Notes: generated from the sequence alone by a model not told the origin. A stretch of DNA of 64,000 nucleotides from Melitaea cinxia (GCF_905220565.1 NC_059410.1:3363501-3427500), one strand, 5' to 3'. Shown: positions 10,584 to 21,488, counted from the first letter of the stretch. Program-made: numbers and translations.

Positions 10584-12329
10584 CTAGTTGGAGCTGCCTC
10601 CATCGGACCAGTCCTCGCGCCGGGGGTCCTCGTAGCGGCAGTCAGGTGACAACTCGACCACCGGCGGCAAGGTAGCGCTAAGCGGAGAGGCCCGGAACTC
10701 AGAGGGCCCCGGCCTAGCGGGCCGGGACAGATAAGAGGTCCTAGGGACCTGGTAAGATCGCCGACTCCGACCAAGGGGGGGAGGGTGGCGCTCCAATCGC
10801 GGCCACTTAGCTAAGGGAGGAGACAGTGGTCTTGACGACAGCTGAGTGGCGGCGAACTCTCTCTCGACCCGCTGAGGAGGGGGGGTGCAGACCCCCCCGC
10901 CCCTGGCAGGGTGACCCCCCAACTGCTCAGGGGAATGTCCCCTGTTCAAGCCGGGGGAGCAGTGGTTGGTGGGCGAGCGAGAAGCGTCACGCGCCAGAGG
11001 GGGCCGACTAGCGCCCCCGCCCGTGGCAGAGGCGCGGTCGGAAGGGGCGCGAGGAGGAGCGCTGAACGGGCCCAGGCACAACACCTCATGATGAGGACCC
11101 GAGCAGTGCGGACAGGGCCGCTGGTGCGGACAGTCCCTCTGAAGGTGCCGCTCCAAACAGGAGAAGCACCAGCGGCGTTCCCGAGTTATGGTCCGCCTCG
11201 CCTTTGCAGGCTTAGCCCACAGCTTCGGGCAAGTCGCGGATCGGTGCTCAGACCCGCGGCAGTAGTTGCACGGAGGAGCCTCCCTGGCCACTAGGCCGGT
11301 ATACGTAGGAAGAGGGCGGCGCCCTCCTGAAGAAGCTCCAGTAGGCTTCTGCGGAGTCGGCGGTGACCTCCCGGGCGGGTTCCGCCTTTCAGGTGCCCTG
11401 GAGGTGTCGGCGGCGCCCGCCGCGTTTGCGACCTGCCTACACTGTTGCTCTAAAAAGAGCAGCAGGTCTCTAAAAGACGGGATATGATCCGCTCCGTCCC
11501 CGCCATAACTCTCCTCAAAATGGATCCGCAGATCGAGGGGTAGGCGGGACAGTACGAGGTGGAGCAGCAAAAAAGAACCTCCGGCCCCTTCGTCGACCGG
11601 AAGCTCCAGGCGCCTCAGTGAATTGCACGCGACTACGACAGGATTAATAATATCCTGACGTAGCCTCGTCCTGTCAGTCAGTAGCGGGAGATTCAGAAGC
11701 TGTCGGGCATATTCGTCAGCCAGCAGCCGGGTGTTTGCGTACCTCCTCTCGAGGAGGTCTCTTGCGATCAAATAGGAGTTGTCGGCCAACTTCAAGTGAC
11801 CAACGACCGCAAGGGCCTCCCTTTCAAGAGAAGAGAGCAGGTACGCCATTTTTTGACCGAGGGACAAGTTCCCCCGGGCGTGGACCAAGCTATCAAAGAG
11901 GCCTATGAAGGCCAGCCACTCACCAATAGCACCCGAGAACTTGGGCAAGTCCAATGTGGGCAACTTACCTAATAGCTCAGCTTGAGCTGGATTCCGCCGC
12001 GGAGACTCCAGTTTCGCCAGACCCTCCATCTGGCTCTCACGCGCCTCATGCGCCAGCTTGCCCCTTGCCTCAACCAAGTCGTCCGTGAAGTCGACGAATT
12101 GCTCATAATCCCGACGAGCGGAGTCCTTGACTCCGCTCTCCACATCCGCAGACAAAAGCTCAGTGTATGCGCTCTCGACCAAGGCCAGTCGATCCCGAAC
12201 CTGATCCGCTCGCTGCGCTAAATTATACACTCGGTCGGCGCGCCCGATCAGTGTGTGGGCATGCGCCGCCCAGCGCAGCTGCTCCTGAATTATCAGCGCA
12301 GGTGCCTTGGGTTGCTTGTGAGACGGCAT
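10584..12329 (-). CDS. gag: BEL/Pao Gag (capsid/nucleocapsid) protein
   Basis: About 581 residues from the second of two adjacent ATGs (12329), giving MPSHKQPKAP; a longer start at 12407 adds only a Cys/Tyr-rich leader and is unlikely. Residues 1-125 are helical and charged; about 129-133 (PKFSG) opens the conserved BEL/Pao gag region that Pfam calls DUF1759. Three zinc knuckles follow at about 354-367 (C-x2-C-x4-H-x4-C), 388-400 (C-x2-C-x3-H-x4-C) and 406-418. The C-terminal 150 residues are Pro/Arg/Ser-rich. The frame is intact, so Gag may still be made. It ends at TAG, after which the same frame continues into the protease; relatives usually have a single gag-pol frame, so this stop is either a mutation or a readthrough site. 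Confidence 0.93.
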   Translation of the reverse strand: MPSHKQPKAPALIIQEQLRWAAHAHTLIGRADRVYNLAQRADQVRDRLALVESAYTELLSADVESGVKDSARRDYEQFVDFTDDLVEARGKLAHEARESQMEGLAKLESPRRNPAQAELLGKLPTLDLPKFSGAIGEWLAFIGLFDSLVHARGNLSLGQKMAYLLSSLEREALAVVGHLKLADNSYLIARDLLERRYANTRLLADEYARQLLNLPLLTDRTRLRQDIINPVVVACNSLRRLELPVDEGAGGSFLLLHLVLSRLPLDLRIHFEESYGGDGADHIPSFRDLLLFLEQQCRQVANAAGAADTSRAPERRNPPGRSPPTPQKPTGASSGGRRPLPTYTGLVAREAPPCNYCRGSEHRSATCPKLWAKPAKARRTITRERRWCFSCLERHLQRDCPHQRPCPHCSGPHHEVLCLGPFSAPPRAPSDRASATGGGASRPPLARDASRSPTNHCSPGLNRGHSPEQLGGHPARGGGVCTPPPQRVEREFAATQLSSRPLSPPLAKWPRLERHPPPLGRSRRSYQVPRTSYLSRPARPGPSEFRASPLSATLPPVVELSPDCRYEDPRREDWSDGGSSN

Positions 12330-12598
12330 CATATATAACGATAAACAAATGCAGTGATATAAATTCCAACAACCAATACAACAATAAAAAATACAGATAC
12401 AAATCACAGCAATAATTACAGTAATAACAGTAAGAAAATATAAACAGTAAAAAAAATATATATAAACAGTAAAAAAAAAAAAAAAAAAAATATAAACAGG
12501 GATGTGTCACACAGGCTAAACCTACCCGAAGCTACTCAAAATACAAATACCTAACCCTATCAGTGACAAGCTCACGCAGCTCAAGGCGTGGGAACCAC
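12330..12598 (-). other. BEL/Pao 5' leader, A-rich on the plus strand
   Basis: Lies between the primer site and gag. It contains repeated TATAAACAG words separated by A runs (about 12435-12500), which look like small slippage expansions. No coding function seen. Confidence 0.7.
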
Positions 12599-12610
12599 GC
12601 TCTGCTACCA
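12599..12610 (-). other. Primer-binding site for initiator-Met tRNA
   Basis: The plus strand reads gctctgctacca, identical to the 3' end of insect initiator methionine tRNA including CCA (known sequence, from memory). On the element's sense strand it is the complement, one base from the 5' LTR. Confidence 0.88.
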
Positions 12611-12611
12611 A

Positions 12612-13590
12612 AGTTACGGCCCTAGCCAGTCCAGCAGAGCCTCAGAGGTCGGGGCCCATCAGCGACCTCCCGGCGGACTGCCTAGGGTCGGGTACGGAAT
12701 ACCTATGGCGGTCAGGATATGCGGCGTGAGCAATCCAATACAAAAAAGGGGTTGAAAAATAAGAAGGAAATTGCACTTACCTTCGAAGGGCAGCTAGGGT
12801 CTATTGGGATCGAAGATCGCCAGGGAACGTGTATAGGTCGTGTGGTGTGGTGTGACGTTAAGTGTAAAATAGGTGTCCTGACAGTCCCCGAGAAGGAGGC
12901 CCCAGGCCCCCAGACTTCGACAGTGAGTAGACACTCCCAGTCACTCGCCAGCAGACACGTCACAGAATTGATTATAACGAAATAAATAACTCAGTCAATA
13001 CACAAGCAGTTACAGTCACAAGCACAGCAACAAATATTTACAGTTACCAAATAAACCGTTAGATATATTCACAGGACCGCGTGCGGTCACGCCAGCAAAG
13101 AGTCCGAACCCGACATTGGGGTTCTCATAAAGCGACACAGAAAATTGCGTTCGTGCAGAGCGAACTCGAGACTTTACAGTTAAGTTATAAGTACAGCAAT
13201 TAAAACGGTAACAGTAAAGTAAGTAAGTAAGCAGTTAATAAACCACGAGGCACGCGCAAAACAATAAGTCCAACAATGGGAACTGGCCGGCCGTCGAGCA
13301 GCGATACGGCCACACCTTGCAGAGCGGACGCGAGACTATATTCGCCGTATCGAGCAGCGATACGTCCGCTACCGTGAGAGCGGAATCGAGACTGTTCGCC
13401 GCTAAGCGGCGCGGGCGACGGCGACGGCGGGGGGCCGTGCCACCTGGCGATATCACCGATGAAGCCCATACAGAAAAAAGCGTCGCTAACGCAGCGAAAT
13501 GGTATTACAAAATCATAAGTAATAAATGACAGAGCCACGGTTAAACTAAACTCTAAGGCAATCGCTCTAAGGCGCGATTTGGCCTAAACA
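12612..13590 (-). repeat. 5' LTR of the BEL/Pao element
   Basis: Same length and sequence as the left LTR; the only difference I noticed is A instead of T at the first plus-strand base (12612). It would supply the promoter for gag. Confidence 0.95.
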
Positions 13591-13754
13591 ATGGTAAATA
13601 TCCCGTTTTCGAATAATTTTCTAAACTATCTATTGCAATTTTACCAATTTATCGTTTCTTACCCTCTAGAAAGTATTAGAAATAAATTTAGCTACTCTAC
13701 TACTCAAGCTGTTTTCGAGTTTCGCGCTTAGCAACACATTAAACAATTCTTTTT

Positions 13755-13942
13755 GAAGTATACATTCTGTACGCGCGCTTGACTTGGGGAATAAGCTGGT
13801 GCATGCGAGACGAGAGCGTTATGAAAAGTGTGATTGGGCGAGGCGAACGGAAGTTTAGAGGGAGATATAACTTAGTGAAGATAGAAAGAGAACGTGTTAT
13901 GTTTTGTAAGTCGTGTGGTCTAAAGCACACTCGTTTTTTATT
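13755..13942 (+). mobile_element. Rep-K copy 1
   Basis: Starts GAAGTATACATTCT (mutated GAAGTAAAACTTC) and contains cttgacttgggg...aagctggt, gaggcgaacggaag and gagatata. It ends in gtcgtgtggtctaaagcacac followed by a T run; GTGTG and CACAC can pair as a hairpin just before the Ts. Confidence 0.85.
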
Positions 13943-14494
13943 AATATAGTTTGAAAATTCATCACAAGTAATAATTGGCAGAAATAGTGTTATAGTTATT
14001 ATTATTATTTATATTTATTTATATTACTTGTTATAATCCAAAGAATGCTGGAAGTCTTAAGAGAAGTTGTAAAATTGTAAATTGTACAATTACGATGAAA
14101 TATTAATTTTTATGAACCCGTTAGCGAGTTAGCTAAGTATTAACACAACATAAAGAACGCTTAAGCTTGTTTATTACGAAACTTTATGAATTATTTTCGT
14201 TGGCTTTAATGTTTTACAACAATCACCGTACATAAATAATCCTTTTGGGAAACTATTTCAATAGATTTTAAGCGTTTGTGTTTTGAGGTAATTAATAAAT
14301 TAATATTATAAAAAGATTTTAAATAAAGCTGTATTTAACACTTTATTAAAAGAGTCACTAAAAATGTGTATTTATTGTCTTAATTTGCAATTAATTCAAT
14401 ACTTTATGCTATGCTTAAATAAATGCAATTAATATAGTAATTTAAGCTATGATATTTTGTCATTAATTTTAATTTATCAATACTGTAATACTCA
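13943..14494. other. AT-rich DNA, no gene seen
   Basis: Nothing recognisable. Confidence 0.4.
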
Positions 14495-14752
14495 CAATGC
14501 TGCAATGCGGGTTGGCGGATATATCCCTTCTACGAGTAACGATCGAGGTGTACATGATAACAACCGGGACCGACGGTTTAACGTGCTCTCCGAGGCACGG
14601 CGGGGCGACCCGCGAGGACTGCACGGACACCCAGACCACGGCAAACATTTATATGGCCATTAGAAATGTTTGTGATGTGCGGGGATCGAACCCGCAACCA
14701 CCAACGCAACAACTATAAACCAGTTCTGTGATCGTTGCGCCAACGAGGTGTC
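14495..14752 (-). mobile_element. SINE-S, nearly full length without its 3' tail
   Basis: On the minus strand: a tRNA-like head (GTTGCGGGTTCGATCCCCGC contains a Pol III B box), then a body with GTCCGTGCAG, CCGAGG/CCTCGG and TTGTTATCATGTACACCT boxes, and GCCAACCCGCATTGCAGCA at the end. The family 3' tail is missing. Confidence 0.85.
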
Positions 14753-16277
14753 TGTGCTATTTAGGTGTGAACTTCTATAAAGTTGAGGTTCAGATTACGA
14801 TCCATGTATCTCTTATTACGTGTAAGATAAAATTCTTGAGGAAATGTAAATGTCTGTATATGGACTGTTTATTTATTACATTTACAGCAAAAATCTATGT
14901 CCGAACTCTCTTCGATTTCTTTTATTATTCTCATACATTTTAATACGATAAAATTATAACTATACGTTAATATGTATTTAATAGACGATTAGATATTCCA
15001 GATTCATAATTTATCACCAAAAGGATTATTAGTTTTCAACAAAACTTTCCTATGTGGGAAATAAGTTAGTAATTTAGTTTTACAAATAGTCGACCGTTAA
15101 TCGACGTCCATTGTGCTCGGTCCCTGGAGCCCCGCGGCTCGGCGAATGACAGGTTAATAACACTAAATCAAGAACGCTGCTCTCATTCAAGGGTTAATAG
15201 TCGTATATGAAGTTTATACGATTAATTTGTCATTTTATTTATTTATCTTCATTCAATAGTTCTGTTTTTAAATATGGTTTTATACATATTACCTACTAAG
15301 ACAGAAATTGATACCGGTAATTTAAAATTTTTCATCGATAGATAAATTATAATCTAATGATACAAAGATCTATCAGTGGCAAAAATATGCCAAAGTTTTG
15401 TTCTAATATAAATTTTGAAAATTAGAAACTCGGTTACATACAGTATTGTCGTTAAGAGAAGTCATTAAGGTAAGAATGATCTATGGAATACACAATGCTA
15501 TGTTAAATAATTACATACAAAATAAGTAAATTTATAATTTTTATTCTTGGACAAATTTAAAACTACATGAAGTAAAATCTTTAATCGATAAAATATTTTA
15601 TGGTTTAAATAAACGCTTTACGCCCAACGATTACAGTCGAATGTGAGACTGAATCTATAAAAAAATACACATAATATAAACAGAAACGCTTATACTACAA
15701 AAACATCGCTACAGGGTATACAAGTATTTGACAAATGTGGTCATAGAACCTGTGACCGCTAGCACAACAAACGCAACATCAAAACATGAAATATTATAAC
15801 CAATACAGCAGAGTAAAAATATATACATATAGGCAATAAACATTTTTCAATAAAATCACATTGAATGAACACGAAAATACGACTCAAGTTTTAAAGATAT
15901 GAATTGTTCGGAAGGCTAAAACTAAAAACATCACAAGTCAGTGGCTCTGAATGCCAAAAATTTCGCGGTCAATAGTAAAATTGGCAAAGCAGAAGCAAAA
16001 CGTCCAATCGGAAGATGGTCCAAGCTCAATTGGCGTGGATTCAAAATGTATATTTCGATTTACATATTTCACGTATCAATATTTTATGGATCTTGAAAAT
16101 TGCTAAAGTTACTGTTACGACTCGTTATTGGTGTATGTATTTATTTATGGAAAGTAGCTTACAATTGAGATTGGTTGTAAGATATGTATTTCTACTCTGA
16201 AAATGGTGTTAAACCAAAATTTTATTCAACAGACATTTTGAACAGGAATAGTCATTAGGTATACTATTCTACTATTA
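14753..16277. other. Mostly AT-rich DNA with one CpG-rich unique patch
   Basis: No gene seen. 15090-15215 (gtcgaccgttaatcgacgtc through cggctcggcgaatgacag and ggttaatag) is CpG-rich and matches no repeat in this window. It could be a regulatory element. Confidence 0.4.
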
Positions 16278-16455
16278 GACGGGCAGCAGCGTCTTCGGTG
16301 CGACAATGTCAGCCCTGCGGTCACCAACCCAGACGGGTAGGGTGGTGATAACTATGGGCAAAACACATGAATACACGCCATTTTTGGCTCGAACTTGTGG
16401 AGGCTTATGTCCAGCAGTAGACTGCGATAGGCTGGTGTGATGATGATGTGATGAT
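16278..16455 (+). mobile_element. Rep-A, 5'-truncated
   Basis: Runs from gacgggcagcagcgtcttcg to ggcttatgtccagcagtag and a GATGATG tail. Confidence 0.88.
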
Positions 16456-17388
16456 AGTATTCTTCTTTCTTCTAGTGTTTTTCGAAACCTTTAAACGCAA
16501 CATTTTAGCCTTTTCATTTTTCTCTCTAGACCATAAAAATGGTAGATATTAAGAGACAAATAAATAAAGTTATTTAATTCCTAATAAACTTTAACTTCTA
16601 ATTTCTATCTTTTCTGTTCCAATGCAATTGATTGTACCCATACCATGTAACATTTTATCCACACGGAATTCAAAGCGAGGAATATATTTTTCTTTAAATC
16701 ACCCCATTTATCCAGACACAACGTACCAATTGCAGTTCCTGACGCCTTTCTTCGTCAAATATACTGGTTTCTACAATGGTGATATCTCCTTGTAAGCTCA
16801 GTCTGTTTCTTAACGACATTTCTATAATATTTCTAAGTTTTTGTTGTGAGATAGAATATTAAAACAATTTTCATACAAGCAGTGTCATTTTTACTCAGTA
16901 AGAAGTATTTTGAGGCTTTATCTAGTAAATAGTTGTAAAATATCTAGTAAGCAAAAATACAGACTATCATATATACTCGTAGTATAATTACTAGACATCA
17001 AATATAGTATATTATACATGATTGTAATATACATATATATAAAAGCTATGTTTACAATTATACATTATTAGTTGCACCGGTTTCGCTTGCGCAATTTCTT
17101 ATCCCGTGGGAATATCGAGGTAGAACGTATTTCTTGTCCTTGTTATCCTAAACCTTAACAAGCCACGATTTCGCGTTAAAGAGTAACAAACATACTTTCA
17201 TCATCATCATAATCATGTGTATTATTAATCGTTAACTAGTTAAATCGTTATTTTATGACATAGTGATTGTTATATCATGATTGATTCGAAGTGCTCTTAA
17301 AAACCAACTTGAACAAAATGTCGGGCTGTTTTAGTTAAAAATGATTTACACATTTTTCTATGACACTTAACCATAGATGTATTTTTTA
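16456..17388. other. AT-rich DNA, no gene seen
   Basis: No repeat family or coding segment recognised. Confidence 0.4.
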
Positions 17389-17577
17389 AAGTAAAACTTC
17401 TTAATGCACGCTTGATTTGAGGAGTAAGCTGGTGAATGTATGACAAGAGCGTTACGAAAAGTGTGATCGGGAGATTGAATTTGGGAGGGAGATATAAGTT
17501 AGTGATGATAGAAAGAGAGTTACGTCTCGTAAGTTTTATTTCAGTCGTGTGGTCTTAATCACACTCGTTTTTTTTTA
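17389..17577 (+). mobile_element. Rep-K copy 2
   Basis: Starts aaagtaaaacttctta, has the family core gtgatcgggagattgaa...gagatataagtta, and ends gtcgtgtggtcttaatcacac plus a T run. Confidence 0.88.
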
Positions 17578-17789
17578 TATTTGTAACTTCTCATAATAAT
17601 TTTATCGCCACAAATATTACAAAGCTGAAAATTTTGTTTGTTTACACATGCTAATCTCAGGTGCTGTTGGTTCTAGTTGAACATTATTTTTGTGTTGGAT
17701 AGCCGATTCACCGATGAAGACTATTTTTTTTCTTAAATAAATGTTCCTAAAATAATCATCAATACATAAAATAAAAATATATAGGCTCA

Positions 17790-18126
17790 CTATTTGTACA
17801 TGGAAGATATATGAGAAAAAATATTATTGGGACCTTTATCTATGCAAATAGCACCAAAAACAATTATTGTTAGAGTTTATCTGATTGTCTGTGCGTTTGT
17901 GCACGCTAATCTCAGAAATAGCTCATCCGATTTAGATATGGTTTTAATTATTATATGTGTCAATCAGTTCATTAATAAAAAAAAATATGCTTATTTAAAG
18001 AATCACGTTAAACGTGTAAATACCCAAACGACGGTGTTTCTAATCCAAAGTAATGCGAAAGATATAACCAAAAAATGCTGCCCAAAGTCAATATTCCACG
18101 CGGACAAAGTCGTAGGCACAGCTAGT
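17790..18126 (+). mobile_element. Rep-H (ends GGACAAAGTCGTAGGCACAGCTAGT)
   Basis: Begins with catggaagatatatgag and ttattgggaccttt, and ends with ccacgcggacaaagtcgt, aggcacagctagt. A minus copy with the same ends lies at 53120-53478. The 108-codon frame within it is not conserved and is not a gene. Confidence 0.75.
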
Positions 18127-18300
18127 GATATTAATAAGTATTCTATATTATAATAAATAACATTATAAAAAATTAAATATATCAAATTTGATAAAAATAA
18201 TAGACACAAAATAAAAATTTATCTTCTTTTTAAAGTAATATATCTCTCATTTGGGGAATTTTAGAAGACATTAAAATTAATGAAATTAAAAATTTAAAAT

Positions 18301-18307
18301 AAAAAAA
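18301..18307 (-). terminator. Pol III terminator of tRNA-Cys
   Basis: Seven A on the plus strand give a T7 run on the transcribed strand 2 nt after the tRNA 3' end. Confidence 0.8.
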
Positions 18308-18309
18308 GA

Positions 18310-18381
18310 AGGGGACACCCGGATTTGAACCGGAGACCTATCGATCTGCAGTCGATTGCTCTACCACTGAGCTATATCCCC
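18310..18381 (-). tRNA. tRNA-Cys-GCA: tRNA-Cys (anticodon GCA)
   Basis: The minus strand folds as a standard 72-nt tRNA. The acceptor stem GGGGATA pairs with TGTCCCC (one G-T). The D arm is GCTC...GAGC, the anticodon arm ATCGA-CTGCAGA-TCGAT with anticodon GCA, and the T arm TCCGG-TTCAAAT-CCGGG. The discriminator is T, with CCA not encoded, as normal in eukaryotes. A and B boxes are intact (TAGCTCAGTGGTAGAGC; GGTTCAAATCC) and a T7 run follows. No intron. This looks like a functional host gene, and its sequence agrees with insect tRNA-Cys as I know it. Confidence 0.96.
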
Positions 18382-18640
18382 TGTAACATGAGAGTCGAAA
18401 TAAGGGTTCATATTTATGTTGGATACATTTTTCAATTTTATAAATATTATATATGGGGCCGGTTTTACAAGTTGTGCATTAAGTTTGTTGATTCGATTTT
18501 AACAGCAGGAGGTAGAATATGACATTAGGACCTGTTACACCTCAACCAATAAACTACAAGACTTAGGTTCATATGTGCGAGTAGAAATACTTATCTCTAA
18601 TCCCTAATATTTCCTAACCCTAAGCCTAATTCCTAATCCT

Positions 18641-18812
18641 AATAATATTATAAATGTGAACGTAAGTTTGTTTGTTACGCTTTCAAACGAAAACTACTTA
18701 ACCGATTATCATGAAACTTTGTACACATATTCTTGGAGGTATTAGAAGTAGGATAGGATTATTTTTAATAGAAAAATCAATCTGAGCGATGCCGCGGGTA
18801 AAAGCTAGTATC
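18641..18812 (+). mobile_element. Rep-E (ends GCCGCGGGTAAAAGCTAGT)
   Basis: Carries ttaaccgattatcatgaaac and gagcgatgccgcgggtaaaa and ends in gctagt. The box ACCGAT..T.ATGAAACTTT is shared with several other families here. Confidence 0.7.
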
Positions 18813-18844
18813 TCATAAATAAATAAATAATAATACATCTAAAA

Positions 18845-18945
18845 CAGGCTGGATGAGGATTGCGGAAATAGGGATATTTGGCGCGAGATTGAGGACGCCT
18901 ATGTCCAGCAGTGGAATGCTATAGGCTGAAGTGAACGTCAATTTT
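18845..18945 (+). pseudogene. C-terminal remnant of an RTE-like LINE ORF
   Basis: GWMRIAE at the left, then after a frame shift WREIEDAYVQQWNAIG and TGA (18927-18929). Same terminal block as the remnant at 8010-8139 and as the end of Rep-A. 5'-truncated and dead. Confidence 0.75.
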
Positions 18946-18964
18946 TTTTATTGGTTATTGTTAT

Positions 18965-19020
18965 CCGTAAAATACCGTTCTTCACAACTGTCATCAGTTG
19001 TGAAGAACGGTATTTTACGG
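18965..19020. repeat. Perfect 26-bp inverted repeat with 4-nt loop
   Basis: Arms 18965-18990 and 18995-19020 are exact reverse complements around loop tcat. The stem is mixed sequence, not simple repeat. Just outside, the words ttaaagtatgttattt at about 19021 and 19110 form a direct repeat. Confidence 0.92.
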
Positions 19021-19110
19021 TTAAAGTATGTTATTTAGTTCTGTAAATTAAAATAATAAATACACGGGAGCAACATATTATTTATTTAAGTGCTAACATT
19101 TGTTCTTTAA

Positions 19111-20261
19111 AGTATGTTATTTGGTTAATATAATAATAATTAACGCCCAACGAAGTGGACACGGGTCTGCTAGTGAAAGTATAAAAGTTGTACTGACCGT
19201 ACATTTAGGATCTGCCCCACGTTTACAAAGTTTACACAGTAAAGCGGAAGCCGTAAGACTGCAAAGTTAAAAACAGTTGGTAGTTATCAGAGTCATCAAA
19301 GCAAACTTAATAATAAAGTTTCAGCGTATTGCTGCAATTAATAGAAAAAAGGGAGTAAAAAGGAGTAAAATGTTAGTTGTACTCCCACACGGGGAGGATT
19401 CCATACCATCGCATAATGTAGTTTAAGCAAAATCTACCAGAAAATCGGTTACCTTTTGCATTGAGAATTGCAAAATGTAAAGACGGGCAAATTAATTTCT
19501 ATTTTTTATGTATATTTATTACATATTATAGTATATTTATTACATATAATTTTTATAAAAATTATTATGTACTGTTTGTTTCCATTAAACAAATAAATAA
19601 ATAAAATAAATATAATGGATATTATATATGATATATGATGATTGGATATATTGTAATATGTTTTTGCATGGCATTTTCATGGCATTCTATTTTAATGTAT
19701 TTCTAATATTGTAATGGATTTAATACATATAAAACACGTATAAAATTTCTATTCTCCTAAGAATTGAAAATTTAAAATACTCGAAATACAGTTTCATAGT
19801 TACATATTTACTAACAACTGCAGCGAGAATTCCTGAGAGGTGAGCAAACTTTGAGCGAGTGCATCGAGAAGTTTTCGCGTCTTTCAAACTAACATCGAGA
19901 TAGTATCTTGAATAGGTTAACAAATTTACTTTTATATATGTCATTTTATTTTTTATGCTTCTAGCTGATCTGGAGAACTTTGTAAAGCCTTAGAATTAAA
20001 TAATATCAAAGTTTATTTATAAAAAAAAATAAGAAAAAAACATTCTCAATCAATTTAGAATTTAGAATTTGCATCTTGTGAATGCAACCTGTTTGACATA
20101 TTAGATCAAAACAAGTGTGATATTTCATGTATGTAGATGCCTATATACGATTTCTGAACGCACTCTCTTTGACAGGTTCGAACAGTTTGTATAGTTAAAA
20201 ATTGTTGCTTTTTACTATTTTTCTTGAACTTTCAAGCCTTCCTTGGAAAATTAACTGAAGT
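19111..20261. other. AT-rich DNA with one GCTAGT-type repeat end
   Basis: No gene seen. gaagtggacacgggtctgct ending ctagt (about 19150-19173) is another repeat terminus. The word tatatttattacatat is duplicated near 19511 and 19533. Confidence 0.4.
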
Positions 20262-20534
20262 AGGGCACAGCAGGAAATTTTCTGTTTAAAATTTGGAGCA
20301 GGCGAACTTACTTAAGTTACTTACAGAAGATCACAGCTAAATAACACTGTTTTCAAGCAGTGTTGTGTTCCTGTTGGTAAGTAAGGTGACCAGAGCTCCC
20401 GGGGGAAACTGGGGATGGGGTCGGCAACGCACTGGCGATGCTTCTGTTGTTGCAGACGTCTATAAGCTACGGTAATCGCTTACCATCAGGTGAGTCGTAC
20501 TCTTGTTTGCCGATCTAGTTACATAAAAAAAAAA
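20262..20534 (+). mobile_element. Rep-B, longest copy with poly-A tail
   Basis: Order of boxes: aaaatttggagcaggcgaac, cagaagatcacagctaaata, caagcagtgttgtgttcctg, gtcggcaacgc, gcttaccatcaggtgag, cttgtttgccgat, then an A11 tail. Poly-A supports L1-type or similar retroposition. Confidence 0.88.
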
Positions 20535-21473
20535 ACAGTCCAGCCATTGCCGAGGTAGTCGATAGTGCGACTAAAAAACCTCATTTCATTTCTTATATAA
20601 TTTAACACAGATATGTGAAGTGCTACTTGAAATATAGGTCATATTTTCTTTCGATATCTATAATTATTATATTCACGAAATAAAAACGCAATACGAAGTT
20701 CAGCCGGTCAGCTAGTATACTTATGTGTATGTGACGTATTCAGAATTGTATATGTCTACAAGACGTATTATTTACTTAGTTGATGAAACGAATTATATTA
20801 TTTTGTCTTTAATTGTCACCATATATGCTGAAATAATCATGATATAACCTAAACTTCTACTAAGTGGCGAGCCGGCAGCGAGAGAAACGCAGAAGATGTA
20901 ACCTTATTATAAAATTACTTATTAAGAACAGGACTTAAAAGGTGTAAATAGTTGGAAAGTGGAAGCCCTAGATAGACAGGACTGCAGTAGTAGTCTTAAT
21001 CAGGCCATGGCTATCATGGCATCATGGCATCATGATCATGAACTATTGTGGATGGTCATGATATACTTTGGAATATCTTCTATAACTTACAATCTTTTAC
21101 TTATCTTACTATTACGATTTTAACCATAAATTTAATTAGATTTAGAATTGGATTTCTATTTTTCTTTCTACTTAATTTAATAAGGAGAGGTTTTGCTTTT
21201 AAACTGGTTCTAAGGGGATACATGGTTAAGTTCAACAATAGCTTAATGTGGATAAATAATAATTATTTTGGTTATTTGGCTGTTTGGTTATTTTGTACGT
21301 AAAACATTTTCAAAACGGTGCCACCAATCTATAAAAGGCCTGCGTAAGAGGATTCAGTCAATCTGCAACGTACGGTAAACAAAACATCGCTTCGATCCTT
21401 TGATACGTCAAAATAGAAAAATAAGGAAAAGTACAGACGCTAGACAAATCTATTCTTGGAGATAAAATTCTAA
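20535..21473. other. AT-rich DNA; minor repeat ends
   Basis: acgaagttcagccggtcagc followed by tagt (20693-20717) is a repeat terminus. 21004-21045 has tandem atcatggc words. No gene seen. Confidence 0.4.
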
Positions 21474-21488
21474 CACATCTAATTCTAT

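Larger units (their letters stand above)
8921..13590 (-). mobile_element. BEL/Pao LTR retrotransposon, internally deleted
   Basis: A 4,670-bp element read on the minus strand. Two 979-bp LTRs bound it, flanked by a 5-bp target duplication ATGGT (8916-8920 and 13591-13595). In transcription order it has the 5' LTR (right), a primer site matching initiator-Met tRNA, an A-rich leader, gag, an amber codon, a protease remnant, an integrase remnant, a polypurine tract and the 3' LTR (left). Reverse transcriptase and RNase H are missing, so it could move only with proteins supplied in trans. The LTRs look identical apart from the first base, which points to a recent insertion. BEL/Pao assignment rests on the gag family, the protease and integrase motifs and the 5-bp duplication. 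Confidence 0.95.
8886..13621. repeat. 19-bp inverted repeat split by the BEL/Pao insertion
   Basis: GAAAATTATTCGAAAACGG (8886-8904) is the exact reverse complement of 13603-13621. Removing the retrotransposon and one target copy leaves a palindrome with a 23-nt loop, so the element landed in the loop of an older hairpin or small transposon. Confidence 0.8.

Noticed and set aside
10225..11487. Plus-strand frames of 60-127 codons
   Set aside because: Antisense shadows of the GC-rich gag and protease region.
17827..18153. 108-codon plus-strand frame
   Set aside because: Lies in Rep-H and is not kept open in the other copy.
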